The notes under the pieces: model-generated
What the model saw: only the letters and a program-made list of their open reading frames with translations
Told to the model about the DNA's origin: nothing
Databases searched by the model: none
Position numbers and translations under genes: made by a program
Shown here: in pieces, positions 1-10,455 of the stretch
How the letters are laid out: each line of letters opens with the position of its first letter
How positions within the stretch are numbered: position 1 is the first letter of the stretch
Assembly (NCBI RefSeq): GCF_020085105.1
Contig: NC_058051.1
Span: 834,001 to 898,000, forward strand
Direction of reading: 5' to 3'
DNA length: 64,000 bases
Source of the DNA: Siniperca chuatsi
Lineage: Eukaryota > Chordata > Actinopteri > Centrarchiformes > Sinipercidae

Positions 1-528
1 ACCCTCACCCCAGTCCCTGCGCCCCCCGCGCCCAAGCGCCCCCGGCTGACCCGCGCCATCTCCGGCCCGGCCTCGGTCGGCGCCGCCCCCGCCCAGATCA
101 CTCTGCCTCTCAACCAGCTGACGGGCCTGCCGCTGGGCAAGGTGCTGACCGTGGCAGGAGGCCCTGCCGGCGCCAACCTGGGGGGCTACACCTTCCTGAC
201 CTCCTCGCTCTCTGGGTCGGAGCTGACGGCCGACGCCTCCAACCTGACCGTGCTGTCCGCGGCGGGTCAGGAGGGCGCGGCCGGCTCCGCAGCCTCCACG
301 GCCTTCGTTAAGGTGGTCGGCCCCCAGTTCCAGCTGGTGACGCTGCCGGCTCCTCTGCAGAGCTTGGCCGCCGCGCAGAGCGCCGCCGTCCAACAGCAGG
401 TGGGCAGCATCAGTGTGGTGGACGCCACGGCAACCGCTGCAGACGATTCACAAGAGGAAGGCCAGGCCGACGGTGACGAGGAAGGTCAGCCAGGGCAGGT
501 TAAAGAGGAAGGCGGGGAGCAGCTGTGA
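1..528 (+). CDS. gmeb2: gmeb2, C-terminal part of the last coding exon (5' end outside window)
   Basis: Frame 1 is open from the first base to TGA at 526-528 (175 codons), so the exon begins upstream. The peptide opens TLTPVPAPPAPKRPRL and later shows LPLGKVLTV, GGYTFL, ASNLTVLSA, FVKVV and LVTLP. From memory, human GMEB2 has the same blocks in the same order after its coiled coil (TLTPV, KRPRLAR, SGPA, PLGKV, LGGYT, SLTVLS, FKVV, LLTLP). GMEB2 is a nuclear SAND-domain protein that binds glucocorticoid modulatory elements with GMEB1 and tunes steroid-receptor responses. The SAND domain and coiled coil must lie upstream. This part is low-complexity (Ala, Ser, Gly, Gln) and ends in an acidic Asp/Glu-rich tail. 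GMEB1 is the alternative, but its tail as I recall it fits less well. Confidence 0.87.
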   Translation, partial: TLTPVPAPPAPKRPRLTRAISGPASVGAAPAQITLPLNQLTGLPLGKVLTVAGGPAGANLGGYTFLTSSLSGSELTADASNLTVLSAAGQEGAAGSAASTAFVKVVGPQFQLVTLPAPLQSLAAAQSAAVQQQVGSISVVDATATAADDSQEEGQADGDEEGQPGQVKEEGGEQL

Positions 529-856
529 GACAGGCGATCCCTCTCCCGCCTCCCAGCCTGTCACTGGCCTTCGTGTCATCGTTTTGGACCCTGGACCGAA
601 CGGAGGCCGGCGGCTCGTCCACTTCCTGGCTTTCACAGACCATTTCACGCATCGTGTGCTTTTGTCCTTTAACTTTAACGGCTTCCTGAGCCTTCCTCGG
701 AGATGTCGTCCAACTGTCAAGATACCCGAGTTTATATCAGCGTGGCGGGAGCGATTTTACTGTAAATATGCATTTGTAAATAATGTGTTTGATACTGCTG
801 TTACTGGAGGGATTTATTCCACGTAGGCTGGAAGAAGCAGCGTTGTTCAGTTTGGT

Positions 857-862
857 AATAAA
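857..862 (+). terminator. gmeb2 3' UTR end, AATAAA poly(A) signal
   Basis: The only AATAAA soon after the gmeb2 stop is at 857-862, followed by a TG/T-rich stretch. This implies a 3' UTR of about 350 bases (529 to about 882). The UTR also has a TGTAAATA Pumilio-type motif near 761. Confidence 0.75.
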
Positions 863-884
863 TGTTTTCAAGAACAACTTGTGT

Positions 885-2560
885 TAAATATTATTATCAT
901 GTATTATTCCACGTCTTCGTCAGCGTGTAACTGGAGTGCGCTCGGAGACGGACCGAGGACTCGTACCTTTTCAAGCTCGCTTTGTTTTTTGGTCTCAGAG
1001 AAAATTACTCAAGGTCCACTTACTGGCTTCTTCTGGAACTTTCAACCGCAGCTCACTGTCTTCGTCAGATGGAGTGTGCTCAGCCGTCGTGTCAGTGCGT
1101 CAGCTGTAATAACTATTGGCTGACTAGAGTCATTAAGACCACAAAAAAGGACCAAAGTTTTGCACGAATTGTTCCCACGTCACAGGTAAATCAGGTAAAT
1201 CCGAAACAGGTGGTCGGTTTTACGCGCGGCGTGTCTTCGGGCTGTCGTCGGGCCTAAATGACCCCGTCGATCCTCATCCAGGGAGTCTGGTTCTGTGCTT
1301 GAGGATTGACTTGTCGACCCTGGATGAAGTTATCCTGAATAACAGCGTGCTCTTATTTTGATATAGAGGCAAACTGGGCAGAGAGTTGAAACCATGTGAC
1401 TGCAGTGGTGTGTTGGGAGCCCTCCCAGCATGCACTGGGGCGACAGATTCATGGACACAAATTTTGTTCACTTTCTCAAACTGCATTCGGTCCTGTTTCA
1501 GTGCGCAGACGTTCATTGTGTTGCATACTGGATCATGTGTGAGTGCAGGTAACTGTTCATTATTAAAACGACATTGTGATAATTACACCCGCAGATCTTA
1601 ATGATTTCTCAGTAAGTATCATAATGATATCAACTCTTTCATTACAAATCTAAGGGAGAGAAACATTTGTGTCTGAAAATGACTTCCTGTTTGTAGTTCA
1701 GGTTTGGGTTTAAGGACTTGTTGCTATGACAACAGTTCCAGATTCATTTTTAACCGTCTTCCAAGACCCCAAAGATCCAGACTCCGGATCCACCTTCCCC
1801 GGTGTGTCAGCTGGTTGAACTGAAGACGGTTTCAGAATAATCACCATGTGACCAAAACGTGCAGTTAATCTAATCAGCTCCCAGTGGCCCCCGGGGGCCT
1901 CAGACAACAGTTCGGCTCCCTGTCTGACAGAAATGGCAACAAAAAAAAGAAGTGATGCATTCTTACTTTTGGGGAAATGTGAATAATTAAGCCATATTCG
2001 TTTAAATGATCCTGACAGTGAAAGATCAGACTGGCATTTGAACTCTGTATTTGCCTGCAGCTCAAACTATACAGGTATGTCAGTGAAGCTCAGCCGAATT
2101 CCATTCAAGATTTCTATCATTTTGATATCAATTTCTATCATTAATTAATCATCGTTTGTCAGTTATGAGAAATATTCGTTTCCAATGATAAAATCAGAGT
2201 AAATGTGGCACAAACGGAACTTTCGTGCATCTCATTATTTTACTAATATTTCACATTTATAGTTGCTCATACAAGCCCACCTTTAATCTCCGGCTACGGT
2301 TAGAATGTGAACCAAATTTGGGATCCAAGTTTGAAATGTACCATTTAAAGTGCCGCTCAGTGTTAATGGCGTATGCCGAAGAGCGTCTCTTGTTTATGTT
2401 GTATTAAAGACATTTAGCCTAGTCATGTCCAGGCATAACTCTGTCCATAAGCAGCTAAGAAAACATAAAAGTGCCAAAATTCTGAATGGAGTTTGGCACG
2501 ATGGAACGGAACGCACTGAAATCACTCGCACAAGTACGGCTTGCTTTGAACTCGTTGGAC
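885..2560. other. Intergenic, gmeb2 to pdyn (convergent)
   Basis: I see no exon here. A ZNF143/Staf-like core, CCCAGCATGCACTG, lies at 1424-1437. The rest is moderately AT-rich unique-looking sequence with only short chance open frames. Confidence 0.6.
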
Positions 2561-2575
2561 AAACAACAAAGCGTT

Positions 2576-2593
2576 TTTATTCATGGTTTTATT
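2576..2593 (-). terminator. pdyn poly(A) signals, two overlapping-range AATAAA
   Basis: TTTATT on the + strand at 2576-2581 and 2588-2593 gives two AATAAA hexamers on the - strand. They lie about 175-190 bases after the pdyn stop, a reasonable place for 3' end formation. The 3' UTR would be about 200 bases. Confidence 0.65.
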
Positions 2594-2766
2594 AAACAAG
2601 CATCCTTTACTGAGTGACAGACGACGAAGCCAACAACAGGTGAGACACAGAAGGCGGCCGGCTAGAAGCAACACAGGCAGGCATATCATACTTGTTGGAT
2701 AAATGGCGGCATTTCAAGTGAACCTGCACAAGTTCTTTGTAGTTTTTCTCTTTCAGCAGGCTTCGT

Positions 2767-3312
2767 CTATAGGCTCAAGGCATCGTAGGAGTAATACGGC
2801 TCCTCCACCGAGCGCACAGACACTTTGAAGTGGCGGCGCAGGAAGCCTCCGTACCGCTTGTCCCAGTTCAGGTTGTTCAGCTTCGGTCGGATCCTCCTCA
2901 TGAAGCCTCCGTAGCGCTTCTGCAGCTCCTCGGGCTCCTGGCTCTCGGAGCTACTCCTCTTCGACTTGGGGCCGAATTTGCGTAAAAAGCCGCCGTAACG
3001 TTTGACGTAACTGTGGAGCATCTGGTCCTCCGGAGCGTCGTCTGCGTCTACATCTCTCTCCTCCAGCCTCTTCAGCAAGTCCTCGTATTTCTTGGGCAGC
3101 GCCCCGGCCTTCACGATGTGATTGTCGCGCCACGGAGAGCTGAAGACTTTGTTCTTGTTCTTGTCGATCCTCTTGATGAAGCCGCCGTAGCGCTTGACCA
3201 GGTCCGCCTGCTGGCTCTCCTCCTCCGCTGCGGCCTCATCCTGGCTGAAGTCCGCCAGCCCCGGAGCCGGACCGCAGCTCTCCAGCTGCCCCTCACAGTC
3301 CGCGCTGCACGC
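2767..3312 (-). CDS. pdyn: pdyn, terminal coding exon carrying the opioid peptides
   Basis: This exon encodes residues 42-222 of prodynorphin, a secretory neuropeptide precursor whose products act on opioid receptors. A CAG acceptor at 3315-3313 starts the exon in phase 0 with ACSADCEGQLESC, which completes the cysteine-rich N-terminal domain of the opioid-precursor family. Four cores follow, each after KR: YGGFI (83-87, then KR), YGGFLRKFGPKSKR (147, neoendorphin-like), YGGFMRRIRPKL (175, dynorphin A-like) and YGGFLRRHFKVSVR (195, dynorphin B/rimorphin-like). The acidic tail ends YYSYDALSL. IRPKL and RRHFKV separate it from proenkephalin. In the dynorphin A unit, Met replaces Leu at position 5, and NNL sits between RPKL and NWD where the mammalian peptide reads KWD. 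The last peptide ends at a single Arg, as in mammals. Confidence 0.95.
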   Translation of the reverse strand, partial: ACSADCEGQLESCGPAPGLADFSQDEAAAEEESQQADLVKRYGGFIKRIDKNKNKVFSSPWRDNHIVKAGALPKKYEDLLKRLEERDVDADDAPEDQMLHSYVKRYGGFLRKFGPKSKRSSSESQEPEELQKRYGGFMRRIRPKLNNLNWDKRYGGFLRRHFKVSVRSVEEPYYSYDALSL

Positions 3313-3875
3313 CTGCGGGACACACACACACACACACAGAGAAAAGTGTGAAAGCAACCGACATCTGCGCGCACACAGTGAGGTGCGTGGGACAAGAAGT
3401 CACACGCGCACCGTTTTTGTTTGCTGAATACATTTTTAAGGGTTTGGCGTCAGTTAGACCACTATCTGAGCCCCGAGTCCCTCCTCACATTTCCCCTTCA
3501 GTAGCTCTGCAGTGCCAACATCACACAGCCTGCTACTGATGAGTGAAAGGTGTCAAAGTTTTACGCGCCGCCGTATTCCACATTTACTCAGAGTTCAGTC
3601 GGACACATCTGGTCTCCGTAACTTCAGCATTTGGGACTTTAAAATTACAATTTCATTTCTAATATAACACATTTTAAATTTAATAATAAAACAAAGTTCT
3701 GTTGGAGAGAGAAATGAATGCTTTTGGAGGTCCGGAAGTCAGAAACCATCCCAGTATTAATTTGAGCTTTGAATAAGAAGCTGTGATGAAAGCCGAATGG
3801 ATGCTGCAGCCAGCAGCGGCTCTCCTCCTCTCTCTCTCGGGGAAACGTGAAGGAAAGAAGGGAACGTCGTCTCAC
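3313..3875 (-). other. pdyn intron between the two coding exons
   Basis: This is a 563-base phase-0 intron. The donor reads CTG|GTGAGA at 3876/3875 and the acceptor CCCGCAG ends at 3313. A short (CA)n on the + strand at 3321-3340 gives (TG)n just before the acceptor. Nothing else is recognised. Confidence 0.85.
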
Positions 3876-3998
3876 CAGGCTGCTGAAGGCGGCGTCGGGG
3901 CTGAGCATCTGCTGCGCGCATTTCTGACACTGTGAAGAGCAATCTGCGTGGATGGAGGGCGGCAAGCTCAGCATCAGCACCAGGACATACCACTCCAT
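3876..3998 (-). CDS. pdyn: pdyn, first coding exon (signal peptide and start of Cys domain)
   Basis: ATG at 3998-3996 starts MEWYVLVLMLSLPPSIHA, a typical secretory signal peptide with its cleavage site near residue 18. DCSSQCQKCAQQM follows, giving the first cysteines of the opioid-precursor domain. The exon encodes 41 residues and ends in phase 0 at a GTGAGA donor, matching the terminal exon; the joined protein is 222 aa. An upstream CAG acceptor at 4015-4013, after a (TG)n tract, places 14 bases of 5' UTR in this exon. An in-frame ATG further upstream lies within the intron side and is not used in this model. Confidence 0.93.
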
Positions 3999-4310
3999 TC
4001 TTCCCCAGATCCCTGACACACACACACGGCACAGTTAGACCGGATCATCTTTCAGGATTCGCAGACTCTAGAAATTCATGGAATAACTTCGCCTGCACTG
4101 CTGAAAATGACTTATTTCATGAAAACACTCTTAATTCAGTCTGTTTAATAAAAAAAAGGTAATTAAAACACATAATTTTACTGATCATGCAGACTGTGCG
4201 CGGTGCGTAATGGCGCACTGGCGCCAAGTCTTTCTTCCTTCACTTTTTATTTAATACCAAGCTCATGAAATGTGGTCAAAGTTTCAGACAGACAGTAGAG
4301 TATAAAGTGT

Positions 4311-4512
4311 TGAGTCAGTACCTCAGGAGTTGGACAGATACTTCCAGCCGTGTTAGGACTCGCAGAGGCGCATCTACCATCGAATGGAAACTCGCTGTCC
4401 GCCCTCCAACACTTTCTCCTGCGCGGCTCGTCGCCTTTCTTTTTATCGCCGCAGACTCGGCTGTGTCACCGCAGCGCATCACAGCAGCTTCTGCTGAGGG
4501 ACCAATGGGAGG
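4311..4512 (-). promoter_or_regulatory. Probable pdyn promoter and non-coding exon 1
   Basis: Read on the - strand, an ATTGG (CCAAT box) near 4502-4507 is followed about 60 bases later by GATAAAAAG, a TATA-like box near 4438-4446. Transcription would then start near 4415. A candidate donor GAG|GTACTG at 4322/4321 would end an untranslated exon 1 of about 95 bases. A consensus AP-1 site, TGAGTCA, lies at 4311-4317, just inside the intron. AP-1/CRE control of mammalian PDYN is established; its use here is inferred. The donor is weak, so the exon boundary is uncertain. Confidence 0.5.
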
Positions 4513-4984
4513 GAAATATGCTGCGTAAATAATCCCACCACCTCCCCGCTTCAGGAGTTTTTAACAACGCCCACACAGAGAAGGTATAGGAGCAGCAGCG
4601 CAGTTCATCCCATCAGCGCATCATCATCATCATCATCACTCCATCTCAGGGGGCCCTGAATCAAACCCTGGGCTGTAAACCGCACTGACACCAATGAACA
4701 AAGAGCTTTCTCTTTTTCAGTGAGACTGAAACTAAGTGCAACCTACAAGAGAGAAGAGACATCACTTTGAATTCAGGCTTTAACTGAACTGAATGGAAAA
4801 ACACTGATCCAAATACGAACACGATGCATTCTGCTTATTTTAATCAAATCACTCACGCAGTCATGATGACGACGATGACTGATTATGACATTGCTTTGAT
4901 ATCTGCAGATGCTAATTTGCTCGGGTTTATGTTTGGTGCAATCTCCAGTGTGATGTCCTCTGCCTACAGGAGGCTCACAGAGGG
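4513..4984. other. pdyn upstream flank
   Basis: A short (CAT)n tract lies at about 4617-4640. No exon is seen. The LINE remnant begins less than 600 bases upstream of the inferred pdyn start site. Confidence 0.5.
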
Positions 4985-6215
4985 AACAACAGTAACCGCC
5001 CAGCCACACCCGGTGGGGTCTTAGCCACCGAGCGAGTGGAGTACATACAGGACTATCCAAGGAAACAAAAGAGCTCTACGAAGAATGCGACCCTTTCTCC
5101 GATAAATCAACCGAAACGGGAAAGAGGCTCTCTGAGGGCATTGCGCAAGAACGATGTAAGACAAGGAGGACACTGATCAAGACCACAGATATGACAAAAA
5201 ACAGCAAGGTCAACCATCAGAAAGCTTCCAGGGGACCCAAAGGCTGCTCCCCAGCACCCGGAAGTCACCGTTAACCAGGTTGCACACCAGCTGCTTATTA
5301 AAGCGGGAAGGCGCTGAAGAAGACCAAACTAGGTCGCAAACAGTACGATCAAGACCCTGGATTCACAAAATCTCACAATAGAAGAGTTGGAAGTCTGCAT
5401 CTCCTCACTAACGCCAGGAAAGACAATTGGACTTGATAAAATCTCAGCTGAGCAGATGAGACACCTCGGGTCAGAAGCAAAGAAATGGCTCCTACGGCTA
5501 TTCAGCCACCGCCTGTCGACGCTCAGACTCCCAAAGATCTGGAAGAAGGCCCGTAATGGCACTACTAAGCCCGGTAAAGACTAACCAAAATATGTGCAAG
5601 AAACAGCATAATCTCCAAACTCACTGGCACCAGCTGGGGCTCCAACCCACAAACCTTACGATCCACTGCCCCAGCCCTCTGCTACTCTACGGCCGAGTAC
5701 GCATGTCCAGTATGGGAACGATCAGTCACTGCAAAGAAACCCGACCCCGCCATCAACGCTATTCGTGGCGTAATAACAGGGTGCCTCAGACCAACACCAG
5801 CAGAAGGTCTGTACATGCTATCAGGCATAGCCCCTCCTGAAACCAGAAGCAGCGCAGCAAGCAGAAAAGGACGCAAAGGCCAGCTCTCCGACGTTTCATG
5901 AACACTTACCCATCGAGAGCACAGTAAGAGTTACTGCGTGGAACGAAAGGCTTTCCAATCTCCCGCCTAGCTTGTTTCCTATCGTCCGTACGGAAACTCC
6001 ACCTCCCGGCGCGGATTCGAGGTGGGTGCGCTGGAAATGTCTTAACCGACTGCGACCTGGAACCAGGCGATGCAAGGTAACGCTGCAGAAATGGGGTTAT
6101 CTGGGGGGGTGAACACGTGACGTGTGAATGCGGTACAGATCCACAGACCTTGACCACTTACTACGCTGCCCACTGCTAAAGCAGCCACGCACACCGAAGA
6201 CCCCGCAGAATTCAA
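4985..6215 (+). mobile_element. LINE (non-LTR) reverse-transcriptase remnant, frameshifted
   Basis: Successive + strand frames give pieces of one LINE ORF2. They are LYEECDPFSDKSTETGKRLS and TDMTKNSK (between endonuclease and RT), then TIGLDKISAEQMRHLG and LPKIWKKAR (start of RT, 5440-5550). TLRSTAPALCYSTAEYACPVW and ITGCLRP (5650-5800) come from the end of RT. LNRLRPGTRRCKVTLQKWGY with CECG and HLLRCPLL (6030-6175) is the C-terminal zinc-finger-like block. Stops and shifts in every frame show it is dead. The central RT, including the catalytic aspartates, seems deleted around 5590-5620. The clade is not certain (RTE-related is a guess). Confidence 0.72.
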
Positions 6216-7180
6216 CGAGACTGTGTTCAGCTCAACATAGTTTGTGTTTGGACACGAGAGGTGGCTGACTGTTCTCCTGACGTTGTTCTTGTCTGGTTGA
6301 CTTTGACTTTGTTGCCGTTTGCAGTGTCTCGTTGTTTGAGTTTGGTGTCTGTTCACGTGTTGCTCTAACAGATGGTCACCTAATATTGTCTAATGAAAAA
6401 AAGAGCAGGACCCACACAGCCATACTTTGTCCTCAAGGTAAATACAAATGCAAGGTTTTCACCCGACAGCGACAATATTACAGTACACCAGTCAGGCGCT
6501 GATTTCTTTATACTAAGCGGAATATGTCCACACCTCCGCTGCCTCTCAGAAAACCTGCACCGACTGTATGTCATCGTTACATTCAGCAGCGAGGCGAGCA
6601 TGTGCTCTGTGGGAGGACCCGGTGAAATGATCCACACACGACAGTTCAGCCTCAGCCCATTTCACGGGTGAAGCCTTTACAAGCTCATTGACGGACCAAG
6701 ATCGCACTGCGGGGCTTCTTACCTTTATCTTAGGCGAGGAATGAAGAGAAACCTTGTGTTTGCAACTGAGTGAAGCCACAACATACATCACGCTGGTGCA
6801 GTCCACAAGTGCACAGTGTGTATTTTCACTCTGGTGTGACAACAAGTCTTTTACGTGGATTGAGGCTGATATTTCTTATTCCAAAATAAGACGTGACTTT
6901 CTGGTTTGCTGGTGGTTTATTATGGATAGTATCTATCCCACTACATTTCATTCTGTTTGCACATTTCATTTAATTCCATGACGACTGTGTTCAACATTTC
7001 ATCACTTACTACACTGTGACTGTGCCATGTTCCTCCTCTAGTCCGTAGAAGGTGCTGATCTGCAGCTCTGCAATACTCAGGGCGCTGTCACCTCCTACAA
7101 TTAAAATACACTCGCACAGGCCAACTGCGATGTTCACGCACTAGTGGCCGGGCTTAAACACGAGGATACGGTCGGTCTGT
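6216..7180. other. Unassigned intergenic DNA
   Basis: A 92-codon ATG frame at 6393-6671 matches no family I know and has no supporting splice or promoter signals. The rest is featureless. Confidence 0.4.
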
Positions 7181-7254
7181 CAGTCCGTCCAACGCTTTGG
7201 TCCAAGAGAGCTCCACAGCTGCTGGCCAGCTGGCTGTGAAATTATCTGTGGATA

Positions 7255-7460
7255 TTGTTGGTTCTCGCCAGAAGATGAATCCTAATGTTTTTGGTGACAG
7301 ATTTCCACTTTTATTAAAGACATATGTGGAAAATATAATGGATTGATTGATGAGTGTTATGAAATTTACTGAACTGATGCTCCCCAGAGGATGAACCCCT
7401 TCCATTTCCCTTCCTGTCGTTTTCTCCAGCACCACCCTCGAGATCTTCGTACACAAGAGA
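7255..7460 (+). repeat. Degenerate teleost interspersed repeat, two partial copies
   Basis: Two blocks containing the phrase AGAGGATGAACCC or CAGAAGATGAATCCTAATG lie at about 7268-7300 and 7384-7430, the second followed by CAGCACCACC. The phrase belongs to a repeat common in percomorph genomes. The same family occurs in opposite orientation at 17310-17392. Confidence 0.5.
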
Positions 7461-10385
7461 AGCGGATATTCACGATCCCCAGGCTGGATCCTAAACACAG
7501 ACACACATGGAACGACACATTTCATAATCTTTCAACATTTGAGATTTTGTTAATAAAACTACACACAGGCTGAACCTTTGTGTTTCCCCCCTCGCTGCCT
7601 GCTGTGTCCAGTCTAAAGCAGTGTGGCATTACACTGCAGTGAAACGCTCAGGTTCAGCGCGGTCTCTTCACCGAACTGTGCGACATCTCCAAACCTACAG
7701 CGAGAACACTGGAAAGCCACCCGGAAAGGCAGCGTAAACCAGGTAAACCCACCAATTATTTTCTATTCTGTTTAAATGAACAATCGTGAGTTCACTACAG
7801 TGTCCTCGTTTGGAAATGTAGGCTACACACATCTTGACAACATGGCATTTTCAGAGATGGAACAACGAGACACCGTGGCGTTCGTTTTACAGGTTTCCTG
7901 TAGCTGACCTCCATTGTACCCACTGAAGCAGAGATCCTCTCGGCAGACAAGAACACTGATTTAGATTTAGGACAGTTCTGCAAAACTCTGGGTCACCTTC
8001 AGTGAATTGATACACGTGGCAGCTGTGGTATAGTAGAAAGAGTCTTCCACAGATTTATCACGTCACTCCTGTAACACTGACAGACTCATGATGGACAGTT
8101 TAAAAAAAAAGGATCAAAATCGGCAGCAGAACCAGAGATATCATCTTTTATATTCCACACGTGCGTCTTCCTTGTCAAAACCTGGCGCCTACGTTACCCA
8201 CAATTCAACGCGGTGTGTTATGCTCTTTTGTCGACCCATCCATCCACCCAGACCTCCTCCCTCTGTGGACCTCTTCTGAACAAGAGTCCTAATTCCTACG
8301 GCAGCTGGAGGGCTTTGTCACATGACCTCAAGCATAAGCCGTTTTGGGGCACTTGCTGAAACGACTAATTCTGTCGTTCTTCTCGGGAGGACCGTCTCTA
8401 AAGGGCGTCCTACTTTACAGAGCTGCTGATTCGTAAAGAACTGGTCTGGGTTCAGTGGCGAGTTTCAGCGTCTTGTGATGCAGTTCTTGAGAAACCATCA
8501 CATCACAAAATGTTTCATAACATGCAGTGAGAAACATGGTGGAGTTCTGCTCTGTGTTTGACACTCTTTGCTTTTCAAGGACGAAAGCCAGGAAGTTCTG
8601 CTTCGATGACGCCATTTAGACCCAGTTGTGAGCGACGTGACTAACCACTTCCTGGCCCATGGATAGATGATGGATTCAGGCTGGAGAGTCGAAGCCTGAC
8701 TTTGTGCACACAGTATCGACGAGGCTCTCTTTTTTTCTTCCACAGCAACCGCTGAGCCTAAACAGACACACAATGCAGTGTTCGATACAGTACAAAATAA
8801 AGTCTGACACCACAACGTCACTCTCGTGGATCTGTAAAAGTATTACAGTGCAGAACATAATAGTTGCTATGGTTACCATGGCATACTTTTTCACCTGCAT
8901 TTGTCCAGCGTTACTTTTTCTTGAGAACACCCTGGATGTTCTTTCTTTGCTGTTTTTTAACTTTGACTTATTTTTATATAAGACTGGTCGGAGCCGGAAA
9001 ATGTCGCTGTTCTTTTACACCAGCATGTCATCCTGACACAGAAGTCTCAGCCGAACACACTGGACTTTATGCTGGGATAGACACCCACAGTTAAAGAGCT
9101 AAAAGTTCAAATTACATTTCCCCCACTAGTTGCCACGGCTGGATTAATATGCGCGAGGTTCCAGGTGCAAAAATGAGCTGTGGGCCCCTGTTGACCCAAC
9201 AGAGCGGAGCATCTAGCAGCTAAAGAGCCAGATGTTTCCCTCAGCAGCTGCTGGAGACCAAACACAGAGCTGACGGAGAGAAGACCGGACTGACGTCCAT
9301 CAGGAGACGCAGACACGCCTCCTGATGAAGCGTCATGTGACTCTGTAGCTGCTGCAGGTGGAAATTGCTTGCTAACATGTGTGTCATAGCACAGATGTGA
9401 CATTTTTAGCTGCAGCATGGGTACTGGCTCTGGCACGGTCCATGTGGTGACCCGCGCTCGACCTCCTCTGTGGGCGTTGGCACGCTGTCTGCAACAGTTA
9501 TTGTGTACAACACTGTAGTGGGCGCTGTGGGCCAGTGTACGGCAAGCACACGGGACGGCTGCTGTAGAAGAAGAAAGGAAACGCCCAACATGAAGGTTGT
9601 TAGTTAAAACAGTGGCTGTATGTTTTCCACTTGCTTCGGTTCTTGCGGTCTGTATAAATACGCCGGTGTGTTTTGGAAATAGGCGGAAAAGGGAGCGATT
9701 GGGTCGGGACGTACCACAGACCAACGAGCCAATCATCAACAAGGAGCCTCACACAGTTGGTGTGTGAATTCTGGGAGGCACCAGCTGCGATTACGTAAAT
9801 GTGGGAGCTTTGGGCGCGCGAGAAGCATGCAATGAGTCTAAGGCTTTAAGGAAAGCAGAGTCACTGTTTGGGAGTTGTTTGTACATCTAACATCTCATCA
9901 TGAAACATTTTTGATGGGGGGGAGGCTGGGACACAGACTCACAGAAGGGTGGCACATTTAAATAACATGTAAAAAGTAAAACAGTAGAAATGACAGCCCT
10001 AGTCAAGGAAGAAAGCTGTCCACCATCTATAGTTGTGCGTAGAAGAACTGCACTGACAACGGTATAAACTGGCTCCTGAGCGCAGTGAGAAGCTGTAGCA
10101 GAGTGTTTAGTCCTCATTTCTACAGCCAAACTCATAGTGCCTGTGTTACAGTTTTAAAAGATTCAAATATGAAACACTACTACTATCTTGTACAAATTAT
10201 ACAATAGGCAGCATTCAGAAGTTTCCATAACAGAGGTAAGAAAGTGCGGTTAACCTTAAAGGATGAGTTGATCTTTTCCTATTTACCCTTCAAAATGTTA
10301 ATTTTTATTGCAGGTTTTTTTAACCTAAAGAATTTGTCCATTATGATGCATCTTTCCTCAGGTTTACAAAGTCACATTTGAAACG
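7461..10385. other. Intergenic DNA with scattered repeats
   Basis: No exon is supported. A block at 7798-7846 is shared with 21180-21226. About 9200-9310 belongs to the repeat also found at 25985-26110. An RFX X-box-like motif, GTTGCTATGGTTAC, lies at 8863-8876 and a palindromic TTACGTAA at 9791-9798. Confidence 0.5.
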
Positions 10386-10390
10386 TTGAC

Positions 10391-10455
10391 CAATGCCAGA
10401 CTCGAACCGCGGACGTCGCTGTTCAGGGTCCCGAGGCCACTACGGCATCCTGAGT
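10391..10455 (-). mobile_element. tRNA-derived SINE head remnant
   Basis: On the - strand the order is GGATGCCGTAGTGGCCTCGGG (A-box region), about 30 bases, then GCGGTTCGAGTC (B box). The stems are decayed, so this is not a tRNA gene. It shares GTGGCCTCGGG with the SINE at 14445-14572. Confidence 0.5.

Noticed and set aside
413-826. 137-codon + strand frame overlapping the gmeb2 end
   Set aside because: It runs in another frame through the gmeb2 stop and 3' UTR, has no start context and no family match.
3013-3351. 112-codon + strand frame opposite pdyn
   Set aside because: Antisense shadow of the well-supported prodynorphin exon.
10391-10455. Functional tRNA gene on the minus strand
   Set aside because: The T stem and acceptor stem do not pair; it fits a SINE head better.
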